64,000 nt of DNA from Cupriavidus metallidurans CH34 (GTDB lineage: Bacteria > Pseudomonadota > Gammaproteobacteria > Burkholderiales > Burkholderiaceae), in the NCBI RefSeq assembly GCF_000196015.1, contig NC_007973.1:2356001-2420000 (forward strand), read 5' to 3'. A program made the position numbers and the translations under genes. Positions 35,379-51,205 of the stretch are shown piece by piece. Every line of letters starts with the position of its first letter. Position 1 is the stretch's first letter. Under the pieces are notes generated by a model. The model made no database searches and was not told where the DNA came from. It saw only the letters and a program-made list of their open reading frames with translations.

Positions 35379-36340
35379 TTTCCACCCTCATTCTTGGCCA
35401 GACGCAGCAGCAGGAGCTTGGACAGTGCGAGCACCACGAACGTAATGAAGAACAGGATCAGGCCCAGTTCCATCAGCGCGGCGGTATGCAGGCCAGCACC
35501 GGCTTCGGCGAACTCGTTCGCCAGCGCCGAGGTAATGCTGTTGCCCGGCGAAAACAGCGACACGTTGTCGAGGATATTGGTGTTGCCGATCACGAACGTG
35601 ACCGCCATCGTTTCGCCCAGCGCGCGGCCCAGGCCAAGCATGACGCCACCGATGACGCCGGCACGCGTATAGGGCAGCACCACGCGCCACATCACTTCCC
35701 AGGTAGTGCAGCCAATGCCGTAGGCCGATTCCTTCAGCAGCACCGGGGTGACTTCGAACACGTCGCGCATCACCGAGGCGATGTACGGGATGATCATGAT
35801 CGCCAGAATCACACCCGCGCAGAGCAGACCGATGCCGAGCGGAGCGCCCTGGAACAGCTTGCCGATCACGGGTACCTGACCGATGGTGTTGGCCAGCGGC
35901 TTCTGGAAGTACTCGCCGAAGATCGGCGAGAACACGAGCAGACCCCACATGCCGTAGACGATCGACGGCACTGCGGCGAGCAGCTCAATGGCGGTGCCGA
36001 GCGGCCGGCGCAACCAGGCGGGCGACAGCTCGGTAAGAAACAGTGCGATGCCGAAGCTGACCGGCACGGCGATGATGAGCGCGATCAGCGACGTGACGAT
36101 CGTGCCATAGACGGGAACAAGCGCGCCATAGACATCGGCGGGCGGATCCCATTCCGAGTTCCAGAGGAACGAAATGCCGAACTTGCTGATCGAGGGCCAG
36201 GCGCTGATGGCCAGAGACACGATGATGCCGCCAAGCAGCAACAGCGTCACGATGGCGGCGCCGCGGGTCAGGCCGCCGAACAGGATGTCGCCAAGACGGC
36301 TGGGAGGCCGGACGACGGGAAGATCGGACGAGGTCGCCAT
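35375..36340 (-). CDS. pstC: phosphate ABC transporter permease PstC
   Basis: This is 321 residues from the ATG at 36340, which opens [10 protein letters not shown]; the frame extends 19 codons upstream but with an atypical arginine-rich leader. Six membrane segments are seen. The permease signature region is [20 protein letters not shown] followed by [18 protein letters not shown]. It forms the membrane channel with PstA and lies between pstS and pstA in the operon. Confidence 0.95.
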   Translation of the reverse strand: MATSSDLPVVRPPSRLGDILFGGLTRGAAIVTLLLLGGIIVSLAISAWPSISKFGISFLWNSEWDPPADVYGALVPVYGTIVTSLIALIIAVPVSFGIALFLTELSPAWLRRPLGTAIELLAAVPSIVYGMWGLLVFSPIFGEYFQKPLANTIGQVPVIGKLFQGAPLGIGLLCAGVILAIMIIPYIASVMRDVFEVTPVLLKESAYGIGCTTWEVMWRVVLPYTRAGVIGGVMLGLGRALGETMAVTFVIGNTNILDNVSLFSPGNSITSALANEFAEAGAGLHTAALMELGLILFFITFVVLALSKLLLLRLAKNEGGK

Positions 36341-36453
36341 GATGAAAAGATCGATGGGTGAATCGGAGCCGCGGCGGCATATCAGCCGCCGCGGCACCCG
36401 TCACGCAACGCCGGGGCGCGACCCCGGACTACGTGACCGGACAGACTTCGGGA

Positions 36454-37485
36454 TTAGTACAGTGCCTTACCCGAACCGTCCTTGACGCTGCTCTTCCAGG
36501 TCGAGCGAATCTGGTTCACGACCGATTCCGGCAGCGGTACGTAGTCCAGCTCAGCAGCCATCGTGCCACCGCTCTTGTAGGCCCAGTCGAAGAACTTCAT
36601 GACTTCCTGGCCTTGTGCCGCCTTATCCTGCGTCTTGTGCAGCAGGATGAAGGTGGCGCCAGCGATCGGCCATGCGGTCTTGCCCGGCTCGTTCGTCAGG
36701 ATCTGGTAGAACGACTTGCTCCAGTCAGCGCCGGCAGCGGCCGCTTTGAAGGCTTCGTCGCTAGGCTTGACGATCTCGCCGGCCGAGTTCTTCATCGTCA
36801 GGTACGTCATCTTGTTCTGCTTGGCATAGGCATACTCGACGTAGCCGATGGCGCCATTCAGACGCTGCACGAAGGCGGCAACGCCTTCGTTACCCTTGCC
36901 GCCCGTGCCACCGCCCGGCCAGTTCACCGTGGTGCCTTCGCCCACCGAGTTCTTCCAGTCAGGACTGACCTTCGAGAGGTAGTTCGTGAAGATGAACGTC
37001 GTGCCCGAGCCGTCGGCACGACGCACCGGCAGGATGTCCTGGCTCGGCAGGTGGACCTTCGGGTTCAGGGCCTTGATCGCGGGATCGTCCCACTTCTTGA
37101 TCTTGCCCAGGTAGATGTTGGCCAGCACGTCACCCGTGATGATGAGCTCGCCCGGCTTCACGCCTTGCAGGTTAATCACCGGCACCACGCCACCGATCAC
37201 GGTCGGGAACTGGATCAGGTTGCCCTTTGCCAGCTCGTCGTCCTTCAGCGGAGCGTCCGAAGCGCCGAAATCGACGGTCTTGGCGCCAATCTGCTTGATA
37301 CCACCCGACGAGCCGATAGATTGATAGTTGACCTTGTTGCCCGTTGCTTTTTGGTAGGCATCAGCCCACTTGGAATACACAGGCGCCGGGAAGGAAGCGC
37401 CAGCACCGGTAATTTCCGCCGCGAACGCAGTACCCGCCACCACAATCGACACGATGCCTGCTACGGCAGTCTTGACTAGCTTCAT
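36454..37485 (-). CDS. pstS: periplasmic phosphate-binding protein PstS
   Basis: This 343-residue protein starts at the ATG at 37485, preceded by GGAGG. A signal peptide ([20 protein letters not shown], cleaved after AFA) exports it. Phosphate-binding motifs include [57 protein letters not shown] and [12 protein letters not shown]. It captures phosphate for PstCAB. It is the first gene of the pst-pho run and has two Pho boxes upstream. Confidence 0.97.
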   Translation of the reverse strand: MKLVKTAVAGIVSIVVAGTAFAAEITGAGASFPAPVYSKWADAYQKATGNKVNYQSIGSSGGIKQIGAKTVDFGASDAPLKDDELAKGNLIQFPTVIGGVVPVINLQGVKPGELIITGDVLANIYLGKIKKWDDPAIKALNPKVHLPSQDILPVRRADGSGTTFIFTNYLSKVSPDWKNSVGEGTTVNWPGGGTGGKGNEGVAAFVQRLNGAIGYVEYAYAKQNKMTYLTMKNSAGEIVKPSDEAFKAAAAGADWSKSFYQILTNEPGKTAWPIAGATFILLHKTQDKAAQGQEVMKFFDWAYKSGGTMAAELDYVPLPESVVNQIRSTWKSSVKDGSGKALY

Positions 37486-37512
37486 ATGTCCTCCAGAGAA
37501 CATGGGTTGGGA

Positions 37513-37569
37513 ATGACAAATTTTTGACAAGGCGAACTGTATGCTCTCCATATGACAGTTCCATGACAT
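37513..37569 (-). promoter_or_regulatory. tandem Pho boxes upstream of pstS
   Basis: On the minus strand ATGTCAT-GGAA-CTGTCAT (37552-37569) is an almost perfect Pho box, with TACAGT about ten bases downstream as a -10 element. A second, weaker pair, TTGTCAA-AAAT-TTGTCAT, lies at 37513-37530. PhoB would replace the -35 contact here. Confidence 0.85.
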
Positions 37570-37722
37570 CGCCAAATCTTCTTCAAACGCCACCTGAAGG
37601 CCCCGATATTCAAGGGCTTGTCAATGCGCCGGCATACATTTGTGCGCCAATCACCACCCAGACATTGATAGCAATTTCTCTATCGATGGTGGCGGATGAT
37701 GGCGGTTAATTGCTTTATTTGC

Positions 37723-37758
37723 GAAAAAGAAAAGGCCACGACACAGTGCCGTGGCCTT
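37723..37758 (-). terminator. intrinsic terminator of glmM
   Basis: AAGGCCACG and CGTGGCCTT pair on the minus strand, followed by TTTTCTTTTT. The remaining bases between pstS and glmM (37570-37788) hold no gene. Confidence 0.88.
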
Positions 37759-37788
37759 CCGACAGCGTTGGGCTGCCCAGAAGAACGC

Positions 37789-39132
37789 TCAGGCGCGCAA
37801 TGCGGCGGCAAGCTCCTGCGCGGCACGCTCAGCGGTTTCCACCTGCTCGGCCTCCACCATCACACGGACCACGGGCTCCGTTCCCGAGGCGCGGATCAGC
37901 ACCCGTCCCCGTCCTTCCAGCTCGGGCTCCACGCGGTCCCGGACAGCCTTGAGTCCAGCGTGGTTCTGCCAGTCAAAACCCTTCTCGACGCGCACATTGA
38001 TAAGCGTCTGCGGGAACAGGCTCACGCCATCCAGCAGTTGCGGCAGAGTCTTGCCACTGCGGCGTAGCGCGGCCAGCACCTGCAGCGCGGACACGATGCC
38101 ATCGCCCGTGGTATGCCGGTCCAGGCACAGCAGATGCCCGGAGCCCTCGCCACCGAGTTGCCAGTGGTGCCGATTGAGTTCCTCGAGCACGTAACGGTCG
38201 CCAACCTTGGCGCGCACGAACGACACGCCAAGGCGCTTGAGCGCCAGTTCGACCGCCATGTTCGTCATCAGCGTGCCGACCGCGCCTTCTACCCGCTGGC
38301 CAGACGCCTGACGATCGCGCACGATCAGATAGAGCAACTCATCGCCGTTGTACAACCGGCCATCGGCGTCCACCACCTGCAGGCGGTCGGCATCGCCGTC
38401 GAATGCCAGGCCAAGATCCGCGCCGTTAGCCTTCACTGCTTCGATCAGCTTCTCGGGGGCGGTGGCACCATATCCGGCGTTGATGTTGCGGCCATTGGGC
38501 TGGTTGCCGATCGAGATCACCTCGGCGCCCAACTCGTGGAACACATGCGGGGCAATGTGATAAGCGGCACCATTAGCGCAATCGACTACGATCTTCAGAC
38601 CATGCAGGTCATGCTCATACGGGAACGTGCTCTTGCAGAACTCGATGTAGCGACCCGCAGCGTCGTCGATCCGGCGGGCGCGGCCGAGTTCATCCGAGTG
38701 CACGCAGGTCATCGGCTCTTCGACCATCGCCTCGATCTGCGATTCCACGTCATCGGGCAGCTTGTCACCCGATGCCGAAAAGAACTTGATACCGTTGTCG
38801 TAGTACGGGTTGTGGCTTGCGGAAATCACCACGCCCGCCGCCAACCGGAGCGTTCGCGTGAGATAGGCAATGCCCGGCGTGGGCAACGGGCCAGTCAGCA
38901 GCACATTGACGCCCGCCGCTGTAAAGCCGGCCTCAAGTGCCGCTTCCAGCATATAGCCCGAGATCCGCGTATCCTTGCCGATCAGGACGGTGGGCTTGCC
39001 CTGCGAAGTCTTCTGCCCCAGCGCCAGCACCTTGCCGGCCGCATGGCCAAGTCGCATCACAAAATCCGGCGTGATCGGCGCGTCGCCGACCCGACCCCGC
39101 ACGCCGTCTGTCCCGAAATACTTGCGTGTCAT
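37789..39132 (-). CDS. glmM: phosphoglucosamine mutase GlmM
   Basis: This is 447 residues from ATG 39132 ([13 protein letters not shown]). Motifs in order: substrate-binding [11 protein letters not shown], catalytic serine loop [20 protein letters not shown], metal loop [14 protein letters not shown], sugar-binding [19 protein letters not shown] and phosphate-binding [16 protein letters not shown]. It interconverts glucosamine-6- and -1-phosphate for peptidoglycan and LPS precursors. It starts five bases after folP, so the two form an operon. Confidence 0.97.
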   Translation of the reverse strand: MTRKYFGTDGVRGRVGDAPITPDFVMRLGHAAGKVLALGQKTSQGKPTVLIGKDTRISGYMLEAALEAGFTAAGVNVLLTGPLPTPGIAYLTRTLRLAAGVVISASHNPYYDNGIKFFSASGDKLPDDVESQIEAMVEEPMTCVHSDELGRARRIDDAAGRYIEFCKSTFPYEHDLHGLKIVVDCANGAAYHIAPHVFHELGAEVISIGNQPNGRNINAGYGATAPEKLIEAVKANGADLGLAFDGDADRLQVVDADGRLYNGDELLYLIVRDRQASGQRVEGAVGTLMTNMAVELALKRLGVSFVRAKVGDRYVLEELNRHHWQLGGEGSGHLLCLDRHTTGDGIVSALQVLAALRRSGKTLPQLLDGVSLFPQTLINVRVEKGFDWQNHAGLKAVRDRVEPELEGRGRVLIRASGTEPVVRVMVEAEQVETAERAAQELAAALRA

Positions 39133-39137
39133 GTTTC

Positions 39138-40007
39138 TCATTCTCCGTGTTGCCCATCGGGGGCAACTGATTCTTGGCGGACGGCCCACCACACCTTGAG
39201 GGCGTCCACTGTTTGTTCAACATCATGTACCCGGACGATATATGCGCCGCGCTCAGCTGCGCACACGGCTGCCGCCACACTGGCAGCTACGCGCGCCTGT
39301 GGAGGTTTGCCGCCGATGATTGCACCCAGCGTCGATTTGCGCGACAGACCCACCAGGATCGGCAGGCCATCAACAGCAAGGCTAGGTAATTGTCCGAGCA
39401 ACCTCAGATTATGATCTGGAGTCTTGCCAAATCCAAAACCTGGATCAAGGGAAATACGTGCCGTGTCGATGCCCGCCGCACGCAGGGTTGACACCCGTTC
39501 TTCCAGGAAAGATGCCACCTCGGCAACCACATCGGTGTAGTGCGGATCTTCCTGCATCGTCTGGGGATCACGCTGCATATGCATGACGCATAGTCCGAAC
39601 TGCCCTGCGGCAACTGCCTCAACCGCACCCGGCATTCGGAAGCCCCAGATATCATTGATCAGATCTGCTCCGCCCGCCAGCGCTGCACGCATAACCTCCG
39701 GCTTGTAGGTGTCGATCGAAAGCGGCTTACCGCAATCGGCCAGCGACTCGACGATCGGCATCACGCGATCTAGTTCCTGATCGAGCGGCAGCGCGGCCGA
39801 CCCAGGTCGGCTGGACTCCCCACCGATATCGATGATGTCGACACCCTCCGCAATCAATTGCTCCGCATGGCGCAGCGCGGCGTCACGGGTGGCGTGCTGC
39901 CCGCCATCTGAGAACGAATCAGGGGTCACATTGAGAATACCCATCACGAGTGGGCGGCGGCGGCGGGAAAAACGATAGCGCCCGCACTGGAAGAACTCAG
40001 TCGACAA
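39138..40007 (-). CDS. folP: dihydropteroate synthase FolP
   Basis: This is about 289 residues from a TTG at 40007 with AGGA eight bases upstream; an in-frame start further 5' would read through the ftsH terminator. Signatures are [69 protein letters not shown] and [11 protein letters not shown]. It joins p-aminobenzoate to the pterin in folate synthesis and is the sulfonamide target. It precedes glmM and follows ftsH. Confidence 0.95.
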   Translation of the reverse strand: MSTEFFQCGRYRFSRRRRPLVMGILNVTPDSFSDGGQHATRDAALRHAEQLIAEGVDIIDIGGESSRPGSAALPLDQELDRVMPIVESLADCGKPLSIDTYKPEVMRAALAGGADLINDIWGFRMPGAVEAVAAGQFGLCVMHMQRDPQTMQEDPHYTDVVAEVASFLEERVSTLRAAGIDTARISLDPGFGFGKTPDHNLRLLGQLPSLAVDGLPILVGLSRKSTLGAIIGGKPPQARVAASVAAAVCAAERGAYIVRVHDVEQTVDALKVWWAVRQESVAPDGQHGE

Positions 40008-40020
40008 GATTCGCGTCCTG

Positions 40021-40053
40021 AAAACAAAAAAGCCGGCGCGCAAGGCACCGGCC
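40021..40053 (-). terminator. intrinsic terminator of ftsH
   Basis: On the minus strand GCCGGTGCC and the complementary CGCCGGC close a short loop and are followed by TTTTTTGTTTT, about 70 bases after the ftsH stop. Confidence 0.85.
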
Positions 40054-40119
40054 TGAGAGGCTATCAGAAACCAGCCCTTGCGAGCTGGTCTCTGCGTGTC
40101 ACCTCATGTCACATCCGTA

Positions 40120-42021
<1,902 letters not shown>

Positions 42022-42222
42022 GGCCGAACTCCTTTCCAATTGCCTTGCCAACGGGTAGCTGCATTGCATTGTAATGCAGCCCCCGCCCCCGCAGGGAAAT
42101 CTGAATCTATGGACCTGATAGTGCCTGATACGGCCCATTCAGGGCAAGTCGCGCGCCGCCCGGGCGTACCCTGCCCCCGTTTGGGAGCACTGGGAGCGCC
42201 TGCGGCATGTTTTGGGCCCGCG

Positions 42223-42888
42223 TCAGTCCACCGACTTCAGGTAGCGCCCAAGAATAAATGTTTCCGAAGACTTGTCACGCGACGCCTTGGGCTTGCGGCT
42301 CGCGACGACCTTGAACTGCCGCTTGAACTTTTCCACGATCTGGCTGTAGCCCGAGCCGTGAAAGCACTTGACCAGCAAGGAACCTTCCGGCTTCAGGTGG
42401 GCCTGGGCAAAGTCCAGCGCCAGATCGCACAGATACTCGATCCGCGCGGCATCGGCCGAGGCCACGCCAGACAAGTTGGGGGCCATATCGGAGATAACAA
42501 GGTCGATTCGGGAGCCGCCAGACGCATCCAGCACCACCTGTTCGAGCTGACGGAACACTTCTTCTTCCCGGAAGTCGCCCTGGATAAAGGTTACGTCGGC
42601 CACCGGCTCCATCGGCAGGATGTCGATCGCCACCACGGCGCCGTCGATCCGGCCGTCTTTCGCGCGGGGCGACGCGGCCAGCTTGTTCCGGGCGTACTGG
42701 CTCCAGCTGCCCGGCGCGGCGCCCAGATCCACGATGACCTGGCCCGGCTGGATCAGCTTGTCCTGATCGTCGATCTCTTTGAGCTTGTAGGCCGCGCGGG
42801 CGCGATAGCCCTCGCGCTGGGCCATCTTTACGTACGGATCGTTGATGTGGTCGTGCAGCCACGACTGATTGAATTTGTTCTTGGCCAT
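42223..42888 (-). CDS. rlmE: 23S rRNA U2552 2'-O-methyltransferase RlmE (FtsJ)
   Basis: This 221-residue Rossmann methyltransferase has the SAM site [14 protein letters not shown] and the catalytic tetrad context (K near [13 protein letters not shown] in [12 protein letters not shown] in [13 protein letters not shown] in SSETFILGR). It precedes ftsH in the same direction by 200 bases, the classic ftsJ-ftsH order, and diverges from yhbY. Confidence 0.95.
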   Translation of the reverse strand: MAKNKFNQSWLHDHINDPYVKMAQREGYRARAAYKLKEIDDQDKLIQPGQVIVDLGAAPGSWSQYARNKLAASPRAKDGRIDGAVVAIDILPMEPVADVTFIQGDFREEEVFRQLEQVVLDASGGSRIDLVISDMAPNLSGVASADAARIEYLCDLALDFAQAHLKPEGSLLVKCFHGSGYSQIVEKFKRQFKVVASRKPKASRDKSSETFILGRYLKSVD

Positions 42889-43044
42889 TGATGAGACTTG
42901 CCTACTTGCTACTTACCGGTTTGGCGGGATTGGCACCGCAAGTCGAACGACCGTGCGGAGCTTTTTCTCCCGATTTGGAGATCTTTACCGCCTGCCGGCG
43001 ATATTTTGGCGGATAATACGCGCCAAATCGCTATTTGCCCTCTC

Positions 43045-43554
43045 ATGCCAGCCCTACAACTGATTTCCGCCCAACGCTCCGACCTGCGCTCGCGCGCCCA
43101 CAGCCTCAATCCCGTGGTCATGATCGGTGCGGAAGGCCTGACCCCTGCGGTCCTGGCCGAGATCGACCGGAGCCTGGCGGCTCACGATCTGATCAAGATT
43201 CGCGTCCTCGGTGACGAACGCGACGCACGCATCGCCATTTACGACGCCATTTGTGACGAACTCAGCGCCGCGCCGATCCAGCACATCGGCAAGTTGCTCG
43301 TGATCTGGCGTCCGGGCCCTGCCCTCCTGAAGGAGAACCAGCCGGAGGAACTGGGCGCCGCAGCGCGTCGCCGTGCTACCGGCACAGGCGCCGCGCCACG
43401 TACCGTCGTGGTCCGCAAGCCGAGCACCTCCGGTCAACGCCGCCCTAAGAGCACGGCAGTCACCGTACTGGGCAACGAACGTGTGACCCAGGGTGGTAAC
43501 GTCAAGCGTTCCCGCGCCCGCCCGGCCAGCCAGAAGAAGAAAGCACTGGGTTGA
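43045..43554 (+). CDS. yhbY: YhbY-family (CRM domain) RNA-binding protein
   Basis: This is 169 residues from ATG 43045. The first about 95 residues are a CRM domain (RSDLRSRAHSLNPVVMIGAE, DLIKIRVLGDERDARI, QHIGKLLVIWRP), which binds pre-50S ribosomal particles. A basic, serine/threonine-rich tail of about 70 residues (ending ARPASQKKKALG) makes it longer than the enterobacterial protein. It diverges from rlmE, so two ribosome-assembly genes share the intergenic region. Confidence 0.92.
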   Translation: MPALQLISAQRSDLRSRAHSLNPVVMIGAEGLTPAVLAEIDRSLAAHDLIKIRVLGDERDARIAIYDAICDELSAAPIQHIGKLLVIWRPGPALLKENQPEELGAAARRRATGTGAAPRTVVVRKPSTSGQRRPKSTAVTVLGNERVTQGGNVKRSRARPASQKKKALG

Positions 43555-43581
43555 CCAGTGGCCGAATCGGCCAGTTCCACC

Positions 43582-43608
43582 AAAAAGGCGGCCGAGGCCG
43601 CCTTTTTT
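43582..43608. terminator. bidirectional terminator after yhbY
   Basis: AAAAAGGCGGCC and GGCCGCCTTTTTT pair across two bases, with T-runs on both strands, between the convergent yhbY and the DUF4149 gene. Confidence 0.92.
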
Positions 43609-43619
43609 CACACCTTTGC

Positions 43620-44111
43620 TCAGCGTGGCGCGCTAGCCCGCCACACCAGCACGAGTGCCAGCACACTCTGAACCAGATAGATCACGCTGGACACCCCGTG
43701 CAACATGCCGAATTCGGCCTTGTACGGTGATTCGGACACGCCCAGATTCAGCGCCTGAGCCTTGACCTTGAGTCCTTCCATGAACGGCTGCACGCCGAAA
43801 TAGCCGGCCAGCACGCATACCAGCATGGTCAGGACGATCCAGCGCAACGAGCGATAACGCTCGGCGCCACGGCGGATCAGCACATTGCAGAGCACGAGCT
43901 GAAGCACGCCCACGGTCATGCCGAGGATCGCCTCATAGCGGAACAGATGCCCGGCGATCATGCCGGCCGTTTCGCGGCTCGGCAGCACCGAGAACAGCGT
44001 CGGTGCCACCAGATAGCCGATCGTCCACAGGCTGCCGGCCCAGATCACGGTCAGCAGCAGGAACAGACGATGCGGCAATGGCGGCAGATTCGAGTAAGAC
44101 GAGGAGAACAC
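43620..44111 (-). CDS. DUF4149-type inner-membrane protein
   Basis: This 163-residue protein has four hydrophobic segments (LPHRLFLLLTVIWAGSLWTI, the one around IAGHLFRYEAILGM, LRWIVLTMLVCVLAGYFGVQ, and VIYLVQSVLALVLVW). Conserved polar spots near APTLF and FMEGLKVKAQ are typical of DUF4149. Its function is unknown. It follows greA by 15 bases in the same direction and probably shares its transcript. Confidence 0.82.
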   Translation of the reverse strand: MFSSSYSNLPPLPHRLFLLLTVIWAGSLWTIGYLVAPTLFSVLPSRETAGMIAGHLFRYEAILGMTVGVLQLVLCNVLIRRGAERYRSLRWIVLTMLVCVLAGYFGVQPFMEGLKVKAQALNLGVSESPYKAEFGMLHGVSSVIYLVQSVLALVLVWRASAPR

Positions 44112-44126
44112 GCCTGTCCCGCGCCG

Positions 44127-44603
44127 TCAGATGTAGCGAACCGTGATGACTTCGTACTCGCGCTCGCCGCCCGGGGCCAGCACGACTGCTACGTCGCCTT
44201 CGAACTTGCCGATCAGCGCGCGAGCGATCGGCGAGCTCACGGAGATCTTGCCGGTATCGAGATCCGCCTCGTCGTCACCGACGATCTGGTAGCTCACGGG
44301 GTTACCGGATTCCAGTTCTTCCAGATCCACGGTGGCGCCGAAAACGATGCGACCGTCCGTGTCCAGCTGGGTGGGATCGATCACCTGGGCGGCGGAAAGC
44401 TTCGCTTCCACTTCCAGGATGCGGCCTTCGATAAACGCCTGCTTTTCCTTGGCGGCGTCGTATTCGGCATTTTCCGACAGGTCGCCCTGGGCACGCGCCT
44501 CGGAAATGGCGTTGATCACCGCAGGACGCTCGACGGCCTTGAGGCGCTGCAGCTCTTCCTTCAGGAGTTCGGCGCCACGCTTGGTAATCGGAATGGTGCT
44601 CAT
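44127..44603 (-). CDS. greA: transcription elongation factor GreA
   Basis: This is 158 residues from ATG 44603 ([20 protein letters not shown]). An N-terminal coiled coil with the acidic tip ([20 protein letters not shown]) is followed by a C-terminal FKBP-like domain ([20 protein letters not shown], then [18 protein letters not shown]). It rescues backtracked RNA polymerase by stimulating transcript cleavage. It lies about 240 bases after carB, on the same strand. Confidence 0.97.
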   Translation of the reverse strand: MSTIPITKRGAELLKEELQRLKAVERPAVINAISEARAQGDLSENAEYDAAKEKQAFIEGRILEVEAKLSAAQVIDPTQLDTDGRIVFGATVDLEELESGNPVSYQIVGDDEADLDTGKISVSSPIARALIGKFEGDVAVVLAPGGEREYEVITVRYI

Positions 44604-44840
44604 TGTCTTGTTCAACAAAAAAATGAGCCGCAGCGGAGCTGGAACCATGCGCCGGCAGTCACCTGCCAGGCAGCACTTCCGCTCAACCGCGGCTTTCAGA
44701 TGGGATCACACAGCGGCCAGCAAGGCCGGTGCAATCGGCGAATTCGACGTAGTGTAGGCCAGAACCGCCGCCGGTATCAACCCGACGGGCGGACTACTGC
44801 GGTACGGGATCACATTCCCCGCACCGCAGCATCAGGCATA

Positions 44841-48089
<3,249 letters not shown>

Positions 48090-48159
48090 TGCACGCTCTC
48101 TTTGTTGGCCGGCTCGCGCGGTTGGGCGCGGGCCGGGCCGGTAATCAGGTTGTAGGCCG

Positions 48160-48831
48160 TCAGCCCAGTGTGGCCGTGGCCAGCTTGGCGCCGAAGCCGA
48201 TGAACATCGCCCCGACCCCGCTCGACATACCTGCGGACAGGCGTCGGCGGCGGCGGAACGCATCGGCCAGCCTTGCGCCCACGAAGATGATCGTGGTCAG
48301 GTAGGCGAAGCTGCAGATCTGGCAGACCAGGCCCAGCGCCACGAACGACAGCGCCGGAACGACGAACTGCGGGTCCACGAACTGGATGAAGAACGAGATG
48401 AAGAACAGGATGGCCTTCGGGTTCAGCAGGCTGATGAACAGCGCCTTGCTGAACGGGTTCGACGCGCGATCCAGCGACGCAACCGCGTTCGTGGCGACAT
48501 CGGCTTGCGCCGACCAGTTACGCACCGCGCCACGCAGCATCTGGAAGCCGATCCAGGCCAGGTATGCCGCACCCACGTACTTGACGACGTGGAACAGCCC
48601 CGGGCTGGCCTTCAGCAGCGATGCCACGCCAGCGGCCGACAGCACCATCAGGATCGCATCGCCGAGGAAAACGCCGCATGCCCCCTTGTAGCCGGCGCGC
48701 ACACCGCGCTGCGCGGCCACCGACAGCACATACATCGAATTCGGCCCCGGCAGCAGTACGATGAAGATCGTACCGAGCACAAAGGTCCAGAAATCAGTGA
48801 TGCCGAGGTTGGCATGCATGAAGGCGTTCAT
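48160..48831 (-). CDS. LysE/LeuE-family amino-acid exporter
   Basis: This 223-residue inner-membrane protein has about six hydrophobic segments and the LysE-family motif [20 protein letters not shown]. Other family features are [31 protein letters not shown] and [20 protein letters not shown]. The pattern (NSMYVL, then the FSKA..NPKA stretch) is closest to LeuE, the leucine exporter. It lies between carA and carB in the same direction, suggesting co-expression with carbamoyl-phosphate synthesis; the exported substrate is not known. Confidence 0.88.
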   Translation of the reverse strand: MNAFMHANLGITDFWTFVLGTIFIVLLPGPNSMYVLSVAAQRGVRAGYKGACGVFLGDAILMVLSAAGVASLLKASPGLFHVVKYVGAAYLAWIGFQMLRGAVRNWSAQADVATNAVASLDRASNPFSKALFISLLNPKAILFFISFFIQFVDPQFVVPALSFVALGLVCQICSFAYLTTIIFVGARLADAFRRRRRLSAGMSSGVGAMFIGFGAKLATATLG

Positions 48832-48865
48832 GGGCGTTTCCCGTTCAGGCTCTCGTTTCTCGATC

Positions 48866-50014
48866 TCAGGCAGCGGCCTTGGCGCGGGCGTCCTGCATCA
48901 GCTTGGTGAAGCGGTCGAACAGGTACGCGATGTCGTGCGGGCCCGGCGACGCTTCCGGGTGACCCTGGAAGCAGAAGGCCGGCTTGTCCGTCAGCGCAAA
49001 GCCTTGCAGCGTGCCGTCGAACAGAGACGTGTGCGTGACGCGGGCGTTGGCCGGCAGCGTCGATGCATCGACTGCGAAGCCGTGGTTCTGCGACGTAATC
49101 ACCACACGACCATCATCATGGTCCTTGACCGGATGGTTGGCGCCATGGTGGCCCGTGCTCATCTTGAGCGTCTTGGCACCGACGGCCAGGGCCATGATCT
49201 GGTGGCCCAGGCAGATGCCGAAGGTCGGGATACCGCGAGCAATGAACTCACGCGTGGCGGCGATCGCGTAGTCGCACGGCTCCGGGTCGCCAGGGCCGTT
49301 CGACAGGAAGATACCGTCCGGATTCAGCGCCAGGGCGTCGGCCGCACTGGCTTGCGCCGGCAGCACGGTCACCTTGCAGCCGCGTTCGGCCAGCATGCGG
49401 AGGATGTTGAACTTGACGCCGAAGTCGAAAGCGACCACGTGGAACTGCGGCTTGTCCTGCTTGCCGTAGCCTTCGCCGAGCTTCCACTCGGTCTGGGTCC
49501 ACTCATACGGCTCCTTGACGGAGACGACCTTGGCCAGGTCCATGCCTGCCAGGCCCGGGAACGAGCGCGCCAGGTCGATGGCCTTCTGGACATTGTCCTC
49601 GCCAGCCAGGATGCAGCCGTTCTGGGCGCCCTTCTCGCGCAGGATACGGGTCAGCTTGCGGGTGTCGATGCCCGCGATCGCCACGACCTTTTCCTGCTTC
49701 AGGTAGTGGGCAAGGGTATGTTCCTTGCGGAAGTTCGAGGCCAGAATCGGCAGATCTTTGATGATCAGGCCGGCGGCATGGACTTTCGTGGCTTCTACAT
49801 CCTCAGGGTTGACGCCGTAATTGCCGATATGCGGATACGTCAGCGTGACGATCTGCCGGGAATAGCTCGGGTCGGTGAGGATTTCCTGATAACCGGTGAT
49901 AGCGGTGTTGAACACCACTTCGCCGATCGTATGGCCGGAAGCGCCGATGGAATAGCCACGAAAGACCGTGCCGTCTGCAAGCGCGAGGATGGCGGACGGA
50001 AAAGACGGTAACAC
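48866..50014 (-). CDS. carA: carbamoyl-phosphate synthase small subunit CarA
   Basis: This is 382 residues from a GTG at 50014 with AGGAG seven bases upstream. The N-terminal CarA domain ([20 protein letters not shown], then [12 protein letters not shown]) is joined to a class-I glutamine amidotransferase with the nucleophile in [12 protein letters not shown], the QNHGFAVD strand and the His/Glu pair in [11 protein letters not shown]. It supplies ammonia from glutamine to CarB. It is the first gene of the carA-leuE-carB run, behind a strong promoter and a leader of about 215 bases. Confidence 0.97.
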   Translation of the reverse strand: MLPSFPSAILALADGTVFRGYSIGASGHTIGEVVFNTAITGYQEILTDPSYSRQIVTLTYPHIGNYGVNPEDVEATKVHAAGLIIKDLPILASNFRKEHTLAHYLKQEKVVAIAGIDTRKLTRILREKGAQNGCILAGEDNVQKAIDLARSFPGLAGMDLAKVVSVKEPYEWTQTEWKLGEGYGKQDKPQFHVVAFDFGVKFNILRMLAERGCKVTVLPAQASAADALALNPDGIFLSNGPGDPEPCDYAIAATREFIARGIPTFGICLGHQIMALAVGAKTLKMSTGHHGANHPVKDHDDGRVVITSQNHGFAVDASTLPANARVTHTSLFDGTLQGFALTDKPAFCFQGHPEASPGPHDIAYLFDRFTKLMQDARAKAAA

Positions 50015-50237
50015 GGGTAGGCTCCTGCTGGATTCACCCCGTGACCGACCTGCTCAACGCCTCGTGCCCCGTGGGCGAGCCCTCAGCCATGTGCATGGCG
50101 AGACTCCCGGCGGAGGCTCTTTCGTCACTTCGCACAATGTCTGCGTGGTGCACGAAAAGCCCTCGCGAATATGGGGGCGGCGGAAGGTGGAATACGGTAG
50201 GCGCTAGGGTGAAGGGTTCTGAAAGCGAAACTTTCGA

Positions 50238-50266
50238 ATTATATCCCGCCGCACCCAATTTCTCAA
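50238..50266 (-). promoter_or_regulatory. sigma70-type promoter of carA with a long leader
   Basis: On the minus strand TTGAGA (50261-50266) and a perfect TATAAT (50238-50243) are exactly 17 bases apart. Transcription would begin near 50231, leaving about 215 untranslated bases before carA, enough for attenuation or reiterative-transcription control. No gene is seen between 50015 and 50334. Confidence 0.8.
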
Positions 50267-50334
50267 GTTTTCAAGGACTTGCGTTTGCCATGGCTACCAG
50301 GCGGCCCATCATTCACGACCGCCCGGCACGCCGC

Positions 50335-50748
50335 TCATGCCGTGGCTGGTACCACGGCGGTGACCTCGATTTCCACCTTCGCGCGCGGCTCGACGAGGTC
50401 CGCCACCTCTACCGCGGTCATCGCAGGAAAGTGGCGGCCGATGATGTCGCGATAGTGCTGCCCGATCGCCTTGTAGGCACCCACGTACTCGGCCTTGTCC
50501 TTCACATACCAGGTCATGCGCGCGATGTGCTCGGGCCGCGCCCCGCCCTGTTCCAGCACGGCGACAATATTGCGCAATGCCTGCGCCACCTGCAGCCCGA
50601 AATCGTCGGTTTCGAACTCGCACTGGCCGTTCCAGCCGATCTGCCCGCCGACAAAGATCAGGCGGCTGCCCACCTGCATCTCGGCGAGCATGCCGTTGGC
50701 GTATCCCTTCGGAGGTGCCCAGTCGGGCGGCTGCAATGTCTTTAGCAT
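50335..50748 (-). CDS. RidA-family protein at the end of the aminobenzoyl-CoA operon
   Basis: This 137-residue RidA/YjgF-fold protein (VGSRLIFVGGQIGWNGQCEF, then LQVAQALRNIVAVLEQGGAR, and the C-terminal VEVADLVEPRAKVEIEVTAV) has the family arginine that binds carboxylates near PRAKVEIE. RidA proteins hydrolyse reactive enamines and imines to ketones and ammonia. It is the last of seven tightly spaced genes. The monooxygenase/reductase of this operon is expected to make an enamine-type ring product, so hydrolysis of that product is an attractive but unproven role. Confidence 0.85.
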   Translation of the reverse strand: MLKTLQPPDWAPPKGYANGMLAEMQVGSRLIFVGGQIGWNGQCEFETDDFGLQVAQALRNIVAVLEQGGARPEHIARMTWYVKDKAEYVGAYKAIGQHYRDIIGRHFPAMTAVEVADLVEPRAKVEIEVTAVVPATA

Positions 50749-50783
50749 GATGTCGATTCCAATCCAGAGTTCAGAGTTATCCG

Positions 50784-51203
50784 TCAGGCCGCCAGGAAGC
50801 GTCCCATTGCATGTCGTACGGGGTCAGGCAGGGCCTGCGCGGTCATCGTCCGTGTGTCGACGCAGACGAGCCGCTGAGAGATGTGCATACGCGTGCCGCC
50901 GTCCGGCCCGGCCAGGCGGACCTCGACCGAGAAGCTGCTTCGGCCGATATGGGACACGCGCAGTTCTCGTGTGAGCAGTTCGCCAAGCCGGCTTGGCGCC
51001 TCGAAGCGGCACTGCAGTTCGGCCGTCGGCACCCCCGCATGACCGGTCAGATGCATCGCATCGAACGGCCAGTCGAGCGCTTCGGCGAACCAGTCCTCGA
51101 TAAAGTCGTTCAGCATCTCGAAATAGCGCGGGTAGAAAACGATGCCGGCGGTATCGCAATGCTTGAAACGCACACGCACCTGATTGGTGAACACGTCGCT
51201 CAT
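50784..51203 (-). CDS. acyl-CoA thioesterase (4-hydroxybenzoyl-CoA thioesterase family)
   Basis: This 139-residue hotdog-fold protein has the HBT signature: [20 protein letters not shown], including the catalytic aspartate in HCDTAG, then [20 protein letters not shown]. Its start at 51203 lies two bases from the ligase stop, so it is translationally linked to the ligase. It probably releases stalled or excess aromatic or alicyclic CoA esters in the pathway, recycling CoA. Confidence 0.88.
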   Translation of the reverse strand: MSDVFTNQVRVRFKHCDTAGIVFYPRYFEMLNDFIEDWFAEALDWPFDAMHLTGHAGVPTAELQCRFEAPSRLGELLTRELRVSHIGRSSFSVEVRLAGPDGGTRMHISQRLVCVDTRTMTAQALPDPVRHAMGRFLAA

Positions 51204-51205
51204 GG